Translations under genes and position numbers: made by a program
Part shown: one piece after another, positions 38,036 to 46,914 of the stretch
Numbering within the stretch: position 1 is the first letter of the stretch
Layout of the letters: each line of letters begins with the position of its first letter
Assembly: GCA_026397725.1 (NCBI GenBank)
Contig: JAPLUI010000119.1
Coordinates: 62,001 to 126,000 of the forward strand
Source: Verrucomicrobiota bacterium
GTDB taxonomy: Bacteria; Verrucomicrobiota; Verrucomicrobiia; Verrucomicrobiales; Akkermansiaceae
DNA: 64,000 nucleotides
Direction: 5' to 3'
The notes under the pieces: generated by a model
The model's database searches: none
What the model was told of the DNA's origin: nothing
The model's input: the letters and a program-made list of their open reading frames with translations, nothing else

Positions 38036-38112
38036 CGTCCCGCATTACCATTCAAGCCCGGGAACCGCGCGCAAATGTGCCAAGTCATTTTCCACCGAGA
38101 TCAGGAACTGTG

Positions 38113-38151
38113 AACAGGGATCACATTTCCCTTAACTTGACGCGCATGCCC
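38113..38151. repeat. 39-nt dispersed repeat, second copy
   Basis: Exact reverse complement of 26439-26477, including CCCTTAACTTGACGCGCATG. The identity stops sharply at both ends. Nothing else from the 26421-26648 element is present here. Confidence 0.85.
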
Positions 38152-38540
38152 ACCGGGGTTGCGTCACGAAGCCCAGGGTTGCGGCTGCGCCGCTCCCCTG
38201 GGTTGCCCGCACGTTCCCAAACGATCCGAGACGACGAATCCGCCCACGAGGGAACCAGATTGAAAACCGCGGATTACGCGGGCACGGGGCGCTGATCGCG
38301 CCGGAATTTCGCTTTCGCCCGGGGCTTTGTCACAGGCACGCCAGAAGTTGTTGGGCTCGTGGCGGCACCCTCGACAGATGAACTTGTGATATGCCATTGC
38401 TGGGCACGTGCCAGAACAGGCGCGGGTCGCGCCCGCCATGCTTCACACCACCGGGTTGCCCTCGAATTCCGTGAAGGTGCGCCCTTTGGCCCCGTAAAGA
38501 AATAAACCTTACAAAATCTGCATGTTAGCATGGAATCAAT

Positions 38541-38700
38541 TTGGTAAAATCATGATAGGGTAAAATCATGAAGAACTGGAATTGTGCTCCCGTTATCGGG
38601 AATTCTGCTCTTTTCTTCCATCATTCTACCCTCCATCATTTTACCCAATTTCTGAATGATCAAACTTCTAACGCCATGTCTATTTGTTTACGGCTCCTAA
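38541..38700. repeat. Dispersed imperfect-palindrome repeat, copy 2
   Basis: Same architecture as 2050-2215: two GGTAAAATCATGA words on the left (38542-38570), CATCATTCTACC and CATCATTTTACC on the right (38618-38644), and then TATTTGTTTACGGCTCCTAA. It lies just past the 3' end of the sugar-porter gene. Confidence 0.75.
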
Positions 38701-38766
38701 CAGCCACCAAGGCCGAAATGATGGCGGGTATGAGTGGTTGCATCATTCGGGAAGAGAGCTTCGATG

Positions 38767-40089
38767 TTAGGCATCGAGGCGGCGCTCGATGTCCTCGAGG
38801 GTCCGGCCTTTGGTTTCGGGAACCATGGCCTTCACCCAGATGAGTTGCAGCACCATCATGAAGCAGAAAAAGAGAAAAACGTGGCCCGGGGCAAAGGCTG
38901 CCACCATGGTGGGGAAGCCTGTTGTGAGCAGAGCCGCGAAGATCCAGTGGGTGAAGCTGCCCAGCGATTGTCCCTGTGCCCGGTGCCGGTTAGGGAAAAT
39001 CTCCGAGATGAAGACCCAGATGACCGCGCCCTGGCCGATGGCGTGCGCCGCGATGAAGGAGAAGATGCACGCCGGAACAATCGCGTAGGTCTTGGTGAAA
39101 AACGCCCACGCGCAGAGTCCGAGCGACGCAATATAACCGAACGATCCGATGTAAAGCAGCGTCCGGCGGCCGAGCCGGTCGATCAGCCAGAGACCCACGA
39201 AGGTGAAGATCAGGTTGGTGATGCCGATGCCGACGGATTGCAGCAGCGCGGCCTTGGCGCCCAGCCCGGTGAGTTCGAAAATACGGGGCGCGAAATAGAG
39301 GATCGCATTGATGCCGGAGAGTTGATTGAAGAAGGCGATGCAAAATGCCAGCAGGATCGGCGTCTTGAGTTGCACGCTCCAGAACCGCCCGGTGCTCGTC
39401 GCGGCGTGGGAAACCGCCGCGATGTCGTCCACCTTGGAGTCGATCTCGGCGTCGCTGGCGAGCGGATAGATCAACCGGATGACGCGCCTTCCTGCCGCGC
39501 GATCCTCCTTGCGCCCGATCAACCAGCGCGGACTTTCGGGAATGATGAGGCAGGCGAGCGTGTAGATCACCGAAGGCACCGCCATGACACCGAGCATCCA
39601 GCGCCACGAGTCATCGCCAATGCGTGCCAGCAGGTAGTTTGATAGAAAAGCCACGAGGATGCCGAAGACGATGTTGAATTGAAACATGCCCGCGAGCCGG
39701 CCCCGCCGTTCCGGGGGGGCGATTTCCGAGATGTAGAGCGGGGCCGCCACGGTGGACACGCCGATGGCGATGCCGCCGATGAAACGTGCCGCCATGAACG
39801 AATAGACCTCCTGGGAAAACGCCGACCACAACGACCCGACCAAAAACAGCGACCCAATGTAGAGCAGCGTCCGCTTGCGGCCGAACCGGTCAGTGGGCCA
39901 ACTCCCGGCGAGAGAGCCCAGCACCGTGCCCCACAATGCGGCACCCATCGCCAACCCGTGCATCACCGGGCTCAAGCCCCAGAGTGCCTGGATCGTCTTC
40001 TCCGCGCCGGAGATGACGACCGTGTCGAAACCAAAAAGAAACCCCGCCAGCGCGGAGACGACGGACCAAAGGAAGAGGCGTGAATTCAT
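38767..40089 (-). CDS. MFS sugar porter (SP family, XylE/GLUT-like)
   Basis: 440 residues from the ATG at 40089 (MNSRLFLWSVVSALAGFLFG); an in-frame start at 40149 would add a non-conserved leader. Twelve transmembrane helices are predicted. Sugar-porter signatures are GFLFGFDTVVISGA at helix 1, DRFGRKRTLL after helix 2, PESPRWL at the end of helix 6, FFNQLSGINAILYFAP in helix 7, DRLGRRTLL and the C-terminal VPETKGRTLEDIE. It should carry a monosaccharide by proton symport or facilitated diffusion. The neighbouring GH32 enzyme suggests fructose or glucose from fructan as substrate; that is an inference. Short GATGGTT repeats lie just upstream. Confidence 0.93.
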   Translation of the reverse strand: MNSRLFLWSVVSALAGFLFGFDTVVISGAEKTIQALWGLSPVMHGLAMGAALWGTVLGSLAGSWPTDRFGRKRTLLYIGSLFLVGSLWSAFSQEVYSFMAARFIGGIAIGVSTVAAPLYISEIAPPERRGRLAGMFQFNIVFGILVAFLSNYLLARIGDDSWRWMLGVMAVPSVIYTLACLIIPESPRWLIGRKEDRAAGRRVIRLIYPLASDAEIDSKVDDIAAVSHAATSTGRFWSVQLKTPILLAFCIAFFNQLSGINAILYFAPRIFELTGLGAKAALLQSVGIGITNLIFTFVGLWLIDRLGRRTLLYIGSFGYIASLGLCAWAFFTKTYAIVPACIFSFIAAHAIGQGAVIWVFISEIFPNRHRAQGQSLGSFTHWIFAALLTTGFPTMVAAFAPGHVFLFFCFMMVLQLIWVKAMVPETKGRTLEDIERRLDA

Positions 40090-40504
40090 GGGATAGTTCG
40101 GTGACGAATGGTATGATGTGGGAGTGGCGGTTGGAAAGTCAAATTTCATATGAAACATTCGATGGTTAGAAGATGGTTCGATGGTTCTTTCTCGGGTGGT
40201 TCGATGGTTCCAGGTGCTTGCTCAGGAACATCTTGCCGACCATACGAGTTTCACGAGTTTGACGGCGCCGGGCGCGACGTTCCGTCCTCGCCACATGTTC
40301 AATCAGGCCCGTTGACCGGCCGATCGGGCCATTTGCCTTAATCGCGGCAAACATCCTTCCACACCCGGCCGAACTTCGCCACGCCGCCGCATCAGCGGGG
40401 CGGTGCCACTGGTAAAGGGCCATCGTAAGCCACACCGGGCGCTCCCCGCCTCCCTAACCAATCCCCTTGCTCAAGTCACGCGCACTCCATACATAACTCC
40501 CGGT
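40090..40504. other. Spacer upstream of the sugar porter
   Basis: It contains five GATGGTT-type words within 40160-40210, with no recognisable gene. It should include the sugar-porter promoter, but no clear boxes were found. Confidence 0.4.
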
Positions 40505-41199
40505 TCACCGCTTGTGCGGCCCCCCGCATCCTACTCGCGCCATCCTTCCGGCCTGCACCGCAACGATCCCGGCACGCCGCAAGCACCTCGTTAACGCCGG
40601 ATCGGCCACCATGCCGGCCCGCACCGGATTGAGGTCGATGTAGGCGGCGATGGCGCGGCTCGCAGGGCCGTCCTCCACCAACACACTCTTGAAGCGTGCC
40701 TCCCACAGGATGCCCTTGCGCCCGGTGGTCTGGTTATGCCACTGGGAGAATCGGCCCATCAAATCGTGCATGAAGCGGCACAGGTCGTGCATCTGGTGGG
40801 TGTATTGGGCGTGAATGTCGGCGGCCCAGGCCGCGTTGCCGTCCGCCCTGGCCGCCGAGAGTCGTTGCTGCGCTTCCGCCACGGTCCCGCCGTGGTCGAT
40901 GCAGCTCAGGCGCTTGAGCAATTCGGCGTCGCTCAAGCCGTCCTCGGGCATCATCGGCACCTCCACAAGCAGGTGGAGGTGGTTGTCCATCAGGCAGTAG
41001 GCCAGTACCCGGCAGCCTGAAACCCTGCATACATCCGCATCAAGGTGCGGAACTTTTCCTTCTCCGCCATCCCGAGGAGGAACTGGCGTTGACAAATCCT
41101 GCTGATGCAATGGTAGCGGGCCGGGCGGCCTTCCCAATCCTCCGCCCCGACGGGCTTGCGCTGGCCTGGAATCAGCAAACGGCGGCGTCTCATGCCCAA
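40505..41199 (-). pseudogene. REP-associated tyrosine transposase (RAYT/Y1 family), frameshifted
   Basis: The N-terminus (from 41199, MGMRRRRLLIPGQRKPVGAE) reads RYHCISRICQRQFLLGMAEK and then FRTLMRMYAGF before running off frame. The next frame continues SGCRVLAYCLMDNHLHLLVE and later AYIDLNPVRAGMV. NHLHLL is the HUH-type metal site and the Tyr in AYIDLNPVRAG is the expected nucleophile of Y1 transposases. Restoring one T in the TTT run at about 41020 would rejoin the frames, so this is a one-base deletion or a sequence error. RAYTs act on hairpin REP sequences, and REP-like hairpins occur elsewhere in the window. The gene lies between the sugar porter and GH32. Confidence 0.8.
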
Positions 41200-41271
41200 A
41201 CCCTACCCCGCCCCCTGAACATAACAAGAAACAGTTCGCGATTGTACCAGTCCCCATCGCAGTCCCCACAT

Positions 41272-41397
41272 AGCATAGTAGGAATAGCATAGTAGGAATA
41301 GCATAGTAGGAATAGCATAGTAGGAATAGCATAGTAGGAATAGCATAGTAGGAATAGCATAGTAGGAATAGCATAGTAGGAATAGCATAGTAGGAAT
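41272..41397. repeat. Nine perfect tandem copies of a 14-bp repeat (AGCATAGTAGGAAT)
   Basis: 126 bp of exact repeats in the divergent spacer between the RAYT gene (start 41199) and GH32 (start 41549). On the minus strand the unit is ATTCCTACTATGCT, which contains TATGCT, a -10-like word. Perfect identity implies recent expansion, and copy number is probably variable. Confidence 0.95.
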
Positions 41398-41548
41398 AGG
41401 CATGGGAAGAGTAGCATGGGGGCGAGCGCTGAGCACATAAGATTCGTTGAAAGAATGCGACGCTTCGCCCTGTAAGTCGCCTTGAGGCAGTGATGGATGG
41501 CTGCCACAGACCGGTAAATTCCACCCCATCCGCATCACCGAACCTTAC

Positions 41549-43408
41549 ATGAGAACCACACTTCTAACGTTTGCACTGTTGGCCACCCTGGCACCTGGCG
41601 CCCGAGCCGCCGAGGACATCATCCTGGCCGATTTCGAGGGCGAGACCTACGGGGATTGGAAGGTCACCGGCACTTGCTTCGGCACGGGCCCGTGCCACGA
41701 CACCCTGCCCGGTCAACATCCCGTCTCGGGCTTTCAAGGCAAGGGACTGGTCAACACCTATCTCAACGGCGACGGCACCACCGGCACGCTCACCTCGCCG
41801 CCGCTGAAGATCGAGCGGAAGTTCCTCAATTTCCTCATCGGTGGCGGCAACAAGCCGGACGGTGCTTGCCTCCACCTGCTGGTCGATGGCAAGGTGGTCC
41901 GCACGGCCACCGGCAAGGACAACGAACTGCTGGAGTGGGCCACCTGGGACGTGGCGAACCTGGCTGGCAAGACCGCCATCCTCCGCATTGTCGATCAGGT
42001 GACCGACGGCTGGGGGCACGTCAATATCGACCGGATCGTCCAGAGCGACACCCGCAAGGCCGAGCCGCCTCCCCCGCCCGCGCCACTCTATCAGGAACAA
42101 TACCGCCCGCAGTTTCATTTCACCCCGAAGATCAACTGGACCAACGACCCCAACGGGTTAGTGTTCTACAAGGGCGAGTATCACCTGTTTTTCCAGCACA
42201 ATCCCACTGGCATCAATTGGGGCAACATGACCTGGGGCCATGCCGTCAGCCCGGATCTGGTCCATTGGACCCAGCTTGAGCATGCCATCTATCCGGACAA
42301 GCTGGGCACGATTTTCTCCGGTTCGGCCGTGGTGGATTGGCACAACAGCGCAGGCTTCCAGACCGGCGACGAAAAGGTCATCGTGTGCATCTATACCTCG
42401 GCTGGCGAGCCGTTCACGCAATCCATCGCCTATAGCAACGACTGCGGTCGCACCTGGACAAAGTACGAGCAGAACCCGGTGCTCAAGCACATCGTCGGCG
42501 GCAACCGCGACCCGAAGGTGTTCTGGCACGCGCCCACGAAGAAGTGGGTCATGGCCCTCTTTCTGGACGGCGAACAATACGCCCTGTTCAGCTCCTCGAA
42601 CCTGAAGGAGTGGACGAAACTCAGCGACGTGCCGCCGGTGGGCGCCAGCGAATGCCCCGACATCTTCGAGCTGCCCGTGGATGGCGACGCTAACAACACC
42701 CGCTGGATCTTCTGGGGCGGGAACGGCAATTACTCCATCGGTAAGTTCGACGGCACCACCTTCGCCAAGGAGGCCGGGCCGTTCCGCTTCGAATACGGTA
42801 ACAACTACTATGCCTCTCAGAGCTACAGCGACATCCCCAAGGCGGACGGCCGGCGCATCCAGATCGCATGGATGAACGGCGGGAACTACCCTGGCATGCC
42901 CTTCAACCAGCAGATGTCCTTCCCCAGCACACTCACGCTGCGGACCCTGCCGGAGGGCCTCCGCATGTGCCGCGAGCCGGTCAAGGAGATCGAGAAGATC
43001 CGCAGCAAGAATCACCGCTTCAAGGATCTGCCGCTGAAAGCCGGCGACGATCCGCTCAAGGAAATTTCGGGCGAGCTGTTCGACCTCCGCCTGGAGTTCG
43101 AGCCGGGTGATGCCGGGGAAGTGATGCTCAACCTGCGCGGCACGCCGGTCGTCTATGACGTCAAGAACCAGCAGGTCGCCTTCCTCGGAAAAACCGCGAA
43201 GCTCGAGCCGATCGAAGGCAAGGTGACGTTGCGTGCCCTGGTGGACCGCTCGTCGATCGAGGTCTTCGGGCCTGACGGCCGCTTCAGCATGTCGAGTTGT
43301 TTCCTGCCGCCCGCGGGCGACAAGAAACTCTCCCTAACAGCCAAGGGCGGCACGGCGCGGATCAAATCGTTGGAGGTATGGGAGCTGAAATCGGCCTGGC
43401 CCGAGTAA
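41549..43408 (+). CDS. Secreted GH32 fructan beta-fructosidase / levanase
   Basis: 619 residues. A signal peptide (MRTTLLTFALLATLAPGARA) is followed by an N-terminal beta-sandwich (about 22-170, DIILADFEGETYGDW) of the kind found in Bacteroidetes and PVC levanases, then the five-bladed GH32 propeller and a C-terminal sandwich. The catalytic residues are visible: D200 in WTNDPNG (nucleophile), D321 in NRDPK (transition-state stabiliser) and E368 in SECPDIF (acid/base). The C-terminal module has RSSIEVFGPDGRFSMSS. It releases fructose from beta-fructans or sucrose in the periplasm or outside the cell. Its neighbour is the sugar porter on the opposite strand. The choice between levan, inulin and sucrose cannot be made from sequence alone. 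Confidence 0.93.
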   Translation: MRTTLLTFALLATLAPGARAAEDIILADFEGETYGDWKVTGTCFGTGPCHDTLPGQHPVSGFQGKGLVNTYLNGDGTTGTLTSPPLKIERKFLNFLIGGGNKPDGACLHLLVDGKVVRTATGKDNELLEWATWDVANLAGKTAILRIVDQVTDGWGHVNIDRIVQSDTRKAEPPPPPAPLYQEQYRPQFHFTPKINWTNDPNGLVFYKGEYHLFFQHNPTGINWGNMTWGHAVSPDLVHWTQLEHAIYPDKLGTIFSGSAVVDWHNSAGFQTGDEKVIVCIYTSAGEPFTQSIAYSNDCGRTWTKYEQNPVLKHIVGGNRDPKVFWHAPTKKWVMALFLDGEQYALFSSSNLKEWTKLSDVPPVGASECPDIFELPVDGDANNTRWIFWGGNGNYSIGKFDGTTFAKEAGPFRFEYGNNYYASQSYSDIPKADGRRIQIAWMNGGNYPGMPFNQQMSFPSTLTLRTLPEGLRMCREPVKEIEKIRSKNHRFKDLPLKAGDDPLKEISGELFDLRLEFEPGDAGEVMLNLRGTPVVYDVKNQQVAFLGKTAKLEPIEGKVTLRALVDRSSIEVFGPDGRFSMSSCFLPPAGDKKLSLTAKGGTARIKSLEVWELKSAWPE

Positions 43409-43436
43409 ACAGCAGAGTCACGCCAGGATCTCAGCG

Positions 43437-43828
43437 ATGAAACTCAAGAGTTGTCTTCCCAACAGCACGATCACCGCCGTTTGGGCTGCGGCCCTGCTAG
43501 CGGCGGCGTGCGCCCGTGGCGAGGTCACGCTGGAATCGCTGCTCGGCGAGATGACTGAACAGGTCGAACCCAATGAATCGGCAAACGGCACGGGTCAACC
43601 GGCTTGCAGTGCGACCTTCAGCAACGGGCTACCATGTCTTCACCGTTGACGCCGACGGCACGAGCCTCAAGCAGATCACCGACGGCACCTGGAACGACTG
43701 CGACCCGTGCTGGCTGCCTAACAGACGCCGTGTGGCTTGATTCGGTCTCGCCCTTCTACGGCGTGTACAAGCAGGAAGGCGGCGAGGCGCAACTTCGCGG
43801 CGAGGTGGTCCAACCGACCCTCGAGTGA
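43437..43828 (+). pseudogene. Gene debris: DUF2961-like start, PD40/TolB-like fragment and an orphan tail
   Basis: Three unrelated pieces are joined. 43437-43570 encodes a signal peptide and EVTLESLLGEMTEQ, the opening of DUF2961-type proteins. 43610-43735, in another frame, encodes YHVFTVDADGTSLKQITDGT and WNDCDPCWLPN, a WD40-like PD40 blade typical of large secreted PVC proteins. 43735-43828 encodes DSVSPFYGVYKQEGGEAQLR and ends at a stop. None is complete. This looks like the footprint of deletions between two former genes downstream of GH32. Confidence 0.55.
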
Positions 43829-43861
43829 CGGAATCCCGCCACCACCAACTGAATGACGGAG

Positions 43862-45703
43862 TTATGCCAGGCGGGCGGCCAGCAATGCGCGCTGGCGCAG
43901 GAGTTCCTGCGGCAGGTGGTCGCCAAGGGAGGTGAAGAATTCCTCTTGGCCGGCGATTTCCGCCTGCCACTCGGCGTTGTCCAAGGCCATGACCTGGTTG
44001 AATTTTTCCTGGGTGAAGCCATCCAGGCCGACGGTGTTGAAGTCGGCGAAGGACGGGCTGCCGCCGACCTTGGTGTCGGTGGCGGTGGCCTGGCCGTTGC
44101 AGCGTTTGACGATCCACTCGAGGACGCGCATGTTTTCGCCGTATCCGGGCCACAGGAATTTGCCATCGGCACTCTTGCGGAACCAGTTGACGTGGAAAAT
44201 CTGCGGCAACTTGGTGACGTAGCGGGTCATTTCCAGCCAGTGGCCGAAGTAGTCGCCCATGTTGTACCCGCAGAATGGCAGCATGGCCATCGGATCGCGA
44301 CGGACCTTGCCGAGGGTACCGGCGGCGGCGGCGGTCATTTCCGAGCCCATGGTGGCTCCCACATAGACGCCGTGGTTCCAATCGAGCGCTTGGAAAATGA
44401 GCGGCATGGTCGTCGCGCGGCGACCCCCGAAGACAATGCCATCAATCGGCACGCCATCCGGGTTTTGCCAGTTGGCATCGATGGTCGGGCACTGCACGGC
44501 AGGGGCGGTGAAGCGGGCATTGGCATGGGCGGCGTGGCGTCCGCAATCCGGCGTCCAGTCCTGGCCGGTCCAATCGATGAGATGGGCGGGCGGGGTCTTG
44601 CTCATCCCTTCCCACCAGACGTCGCCATCATCGGTGAGCCCGACGTTGGTGAAGATGGCGTTGGCCTTGATGGATTCCATCGCCAGCGGGTTGGTTTCGT
44701 AAGCGGTGCCTGGGGCGACGCCGAAATAACCGGTTTCCGGGTTGATGGCGTGGAGCTTGCCATCGGCGTGCGGCCAGAGCCAGGCGATGTCGTCACCGAC
44801 GATGGAGGTTTTCCAACCGGCGTCCAGATAGGGCTGCGGTGGGATGAGCATGGCGAGGTTGGTCTTGCCGCATGCCGAGGGGAAAGCGACGGAAAGATAG
44901 TTGGTGGTGCCATCCGGGGCATGCACGCCGACGATGAGCATGTGCTCCGCCATCCAGCGGTTGTCGCGGGCGATGTTGGAGGCAATGCGCAGGGCCAGGC
45001 ACTTCTTACCCAACAGGGCATTGCCGCCGTAACCGGACCCGAAGGACATGATGTCGCGGGTCTCCGGGAAGTGGACGATGTATTTGTCATCATTGCAGGG
45101 CCAGGTGGTATCGGTCTGACCGGCGGCAAGTGGGGCACCGACGGAGTGGAGGCAGGGAATGAAGGTGCCGAAGCCGTCGCGTTGCTTGGTGATGGTGCCG
45201 GTGGCTTCATCTTCGAGGCGCTTGAGGACGTGGGCACCCATGTGACACATGATGCGCATGTTGACGACGACGTAGGCACTGTCGGTGATTTCCACGCCGA
45301 TCTTGGCGAGTGGTGAATCGAGCGGGCCCATGCAGAAGGGGATGACGTACATGGTGCGGCCTTGCATGCAGCCGCGGAATTTTTCCGTCAGCTTGGCACG
45401 CATTTCGGTGGGGTCGGCCCAATGGTTGGTAGAGCCGGCACCCGCGGGAGTGGTGGAGCAGATGTAGGTACGGTCTTCCACGCGGGCGACATCCGAGGTG
45501 GTCGAGCGGGCGAGGAAGCAGTTTGGGCGGGTCTCGGGATTGAGGCGGGTGAAGGTGCCCTTATCGACGAGGAGGGAAGTGAGGCGGTCCCATTCGGCTG
45601 GTGATCCGTCACACCACTCGACAGTGTCTGGGGTGCAAAGGGCGGCCATATCAGCGACCCACTGTTGGAGGGCGGCGTGGGTGGTGGTTGCGGGGTTGGT
45701 CAT
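43862..45703 (-). CDS. pckG: Phosphoenolpyruvate carboxykinase (GTP)
   Basis: 613 residues from the ATG at 45703 ([20 protein letters not shown]), the usual length for the GTP-dependent family. It converts oxaloacetate and GTP to PEP, CO2 and GDP, the entry step of gluconeogenesis, in the cytoplasm. Signatures include [12 protein letters not shown] (P-loop with the reactive Cys, about residue 275), [12 protein letters not shown] for metal binding, and [15 protein letters not shown]. The frame stays open about 44 codons upstream, but that part is not conserved. It is convergent with the gene debris downstream. Confidence 0.96.
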   Translation of the reverse strand: MTNPATTTHAALQQWVADMAALCTPDTVEWCDGSPAEWDRLTSLLVDKGTFTRLNPETRPNCFLARSTTSDVARVEDRTYICSTTPAGAGSTNHWADPTEMRAKLTEKFRGCMQGRTMYVIPFCMGPLDSPLAKIGVEITDSAYVVVNMRIMCHMGAHVLKRLEDEATGTITKQRDGFGTFIPCLHSVGAPLAAGQTDTTWPCNDDKYIVHFPETRDIMSFGSGYGGNALLGKKCLALRIASNIARDNRWMAEHMLIVGVHAPDGTTNYLSVAFPSACGKTNLAMLIPPQPYLDAGWKTSIVGDDIAWLWPHADGKLHAINPETGYFGVAPGTAYETNPLAMESIKANAIFTNVGLTDDGDVWWEGMSKTPPAHLIDWTGQDWTPDCGRHAAHANARFTAPAVQCPTIDANWQNPDGVPIDGIVFGGRRATTMPLIFQALDWNHGVYVGATMGSEMTAAAAGTLGKVRRDPMAMLPFCGYNMGDYFGHWLEMTRYVTKLPQIFHVNWFRKSADGKFLWPGYGENMRVLEWIVKRCNGQATATDTKVGGSPSFADFNTVGLDGFTQEKFNQVMALDNAEWQAEIAGQEEFFTSLGDHLPQELLRQRALLAARLA

Positions 45704-46023
45704 AGAGTACGCAATGGAGCGAAGGTTGGTCGACTTTGCAACCCATTGAGGAGAATCGCTCAGAGTTTGGCAATAAATGCGGATTCCCCCGGGCTTGGCC
45801 CGCAAGAAATGGCGGCGGGACGAGCCCGCCGCCACAGTTGCCCAGTGCGGGCCGCCGTCGCCCCGCGCCTATCGACGTGGGGCGGTGGCCGCCCAAATAA
45901 ACCAAAAATGAAACCTGAGATACAACGCGGCAGGGCTGGAAGAGTTTCTGTGAATTTGGATAAATCCGTACTTTTTGTTCCCGCTGTTGCGGATTGACGC
46001 CTCCCGTGCTAAAGCCGCCGCGC
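45704..46023. other. Divergent promoter region between pckG and rhomboid genes
   Basis: 320 bp. Besides the REP-like hairpin at 45810-45834 no structure was recognised. Promoters for both genes should lie here, but no strong boxes were seen. Confidence 0.5.
45810..45834. repeat. REP-like hairpin
   Basis: TGGCGGCGGG and CCCGCCGCCA form a perfect 10-bp stem around ACGAG. The core GGCGGG-N5-CCCGCC matches the hairpins at 26421-26438 and 26626-26643, which have a 6-nt loop. Confidence 0.7.
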
Positions 46024-46914
46024 ATGGGACTCGCAGATCGAAATTACGGCCAAGGGCAGCACCGGGCGGCAAGCCCGCCGGCCCTCCTCACACCGGTCGT
46101 GAAATGGCTGATCATTGTCAACCTGGTGGTATTTTTCGGGGACATTATCGTGTTTGACGACGCGCTGTCCAACTGGGGGTGCTACACCATCCAGTCTGCG
46201 CTGGGCCGTGGCCGGGTCTGGGAATTTCTAACCTTCCAGTTTTTGCATGGCAGTGTGTTGCATGTGGTGTTCAACATGTTGGGACTGTTTTTCTTTGGGC
46301 CCTGGGCGGAACGGTGGTGGGGGGCGCGGCGGTTCTTGGTGTTCTATCTGTTGTGTGGGGCGGCCGGGGCCGCGTTCTACACCCTGCTGGCATGGCTGGG
46401 GGTCTTGCAGCCAGTACCTGGTGCTCCGCCGATGGAACGCATGCCGCTGGTCGGGGCCTCGGCCGGGATTTACGGCATTCTGGTGGGCGTGGCGGTGCTC
46501 GCGCCGAATCTGCGGGTGATGTTGTATTTTCCGCCGATTGAAATGTCGATGCGCCAGCTTGCCATCGCCGTGTTAGGGATCGCCGCAGGCACGGTGGTGC
46601 TTGGGTTGGGCGACAACGCCGGCGGCGAGGCCGGTCATCTGGGCGGGGCGATCCTGGGTTTCGTCCTGATGCGAGTGCCGTGGCTGCTCGAGTGGGCCGG
46701 TGGCCGCGTGCCGAGTGTTGAAATCCTGCGCCCCAAGGCGTTCAACCTGCAGTCCGAGGCCAAGCTGCGACCGCGCACCGAGATCAATTTGCAGACCCAG
46801 AACAAAGTGGACCGCATTCTGGACAAGATTTCCCAGCAAGGGTTCCAGAGTCTGACTGCGGCCGAGCGGGACATTCTCCAGCAATTCGCCAAATCCAATC
46901 CACCCGAACCATGA
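46024..46914 (+). CDS. Rhomboid-family intramembrane serine protease
   Basis: 296 residues from the ATG at 46024. Six transmembrane helices form the rhomboid core: WEFLTFQFLHGSVLHVVFNM (helix 1-2 region with the HxxxN site), GASAGIYG with the catalytic S146, and GEAGHLGG with H205. It cleaves substrate proteins within the membrane; substrates are unknown. A C-terminal cytoplasmic extension (about 230-296) contains KVDRILDKISQQGFQSLTAA ERD, a short helical module common in bacterial rhomboid-like proteins. The stop overlaps the start of mazG (ATGA), so the two are translationally coupled. An upstream in-frame start at 45994 is less likely. Confidence 0.93.
   Translation: MGLADRNYGQGQHRAASPPALLTPVVKWLIIVNLVVFFGDIIVFDDALSNWGCYTIQSALGRGRVWEFLTFQFLHGSVLHVVFNMLGLFFFGPWAERWWGARRFLVFYLLCGAAGAAFYTLLAWLGVLQPVPGAPPMERMPLVGASAGIYGILVGVAVLAPNLRVMLYFPPIEMSMRQLAIAVLGIAAGTVVLGLGDNAGGEAGHLGGAILGFVLMRVPWLLEWAGGRVPSVEILRPKAFNLQSEAKLRPRTEINLQTQNKVDRILDKISQQGFQSLTAAERDILQQFAKSNPPEP

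Larger units (their letters stand above)
37300..38766. other. Long repeat-bearing intergenic region
   Basis: Nearly 1.5 kb without a convincing gene. It holds CGGATT-type satellite repeats (37859-38035), a 39-nt sequence shared with 26439-26477, and the second copy of the TTTTACC palindrome. Around 37611 the sequence GTAGGCTTTGGGCATGA resembles the leader of the RAYT gene (minus strand near 41213-41195), perhaps a relic of a related element. Confidence 0.5.

Noticed and set aside
41272..41397. CRISPR array
   Set aside because: Units are 14 bp with no spacers and no cas genes are present.
41190..41524. Leu/Tyr-rich repeat peptides on the minus strand
   Set aside because: They are translations of the 14-bp tandem repeat, whose unit length is not a multiple of three.
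43853..45316. 487-codon plus-strand frame
   Set aside because: Antisense to the PEP carboxykinase gene.
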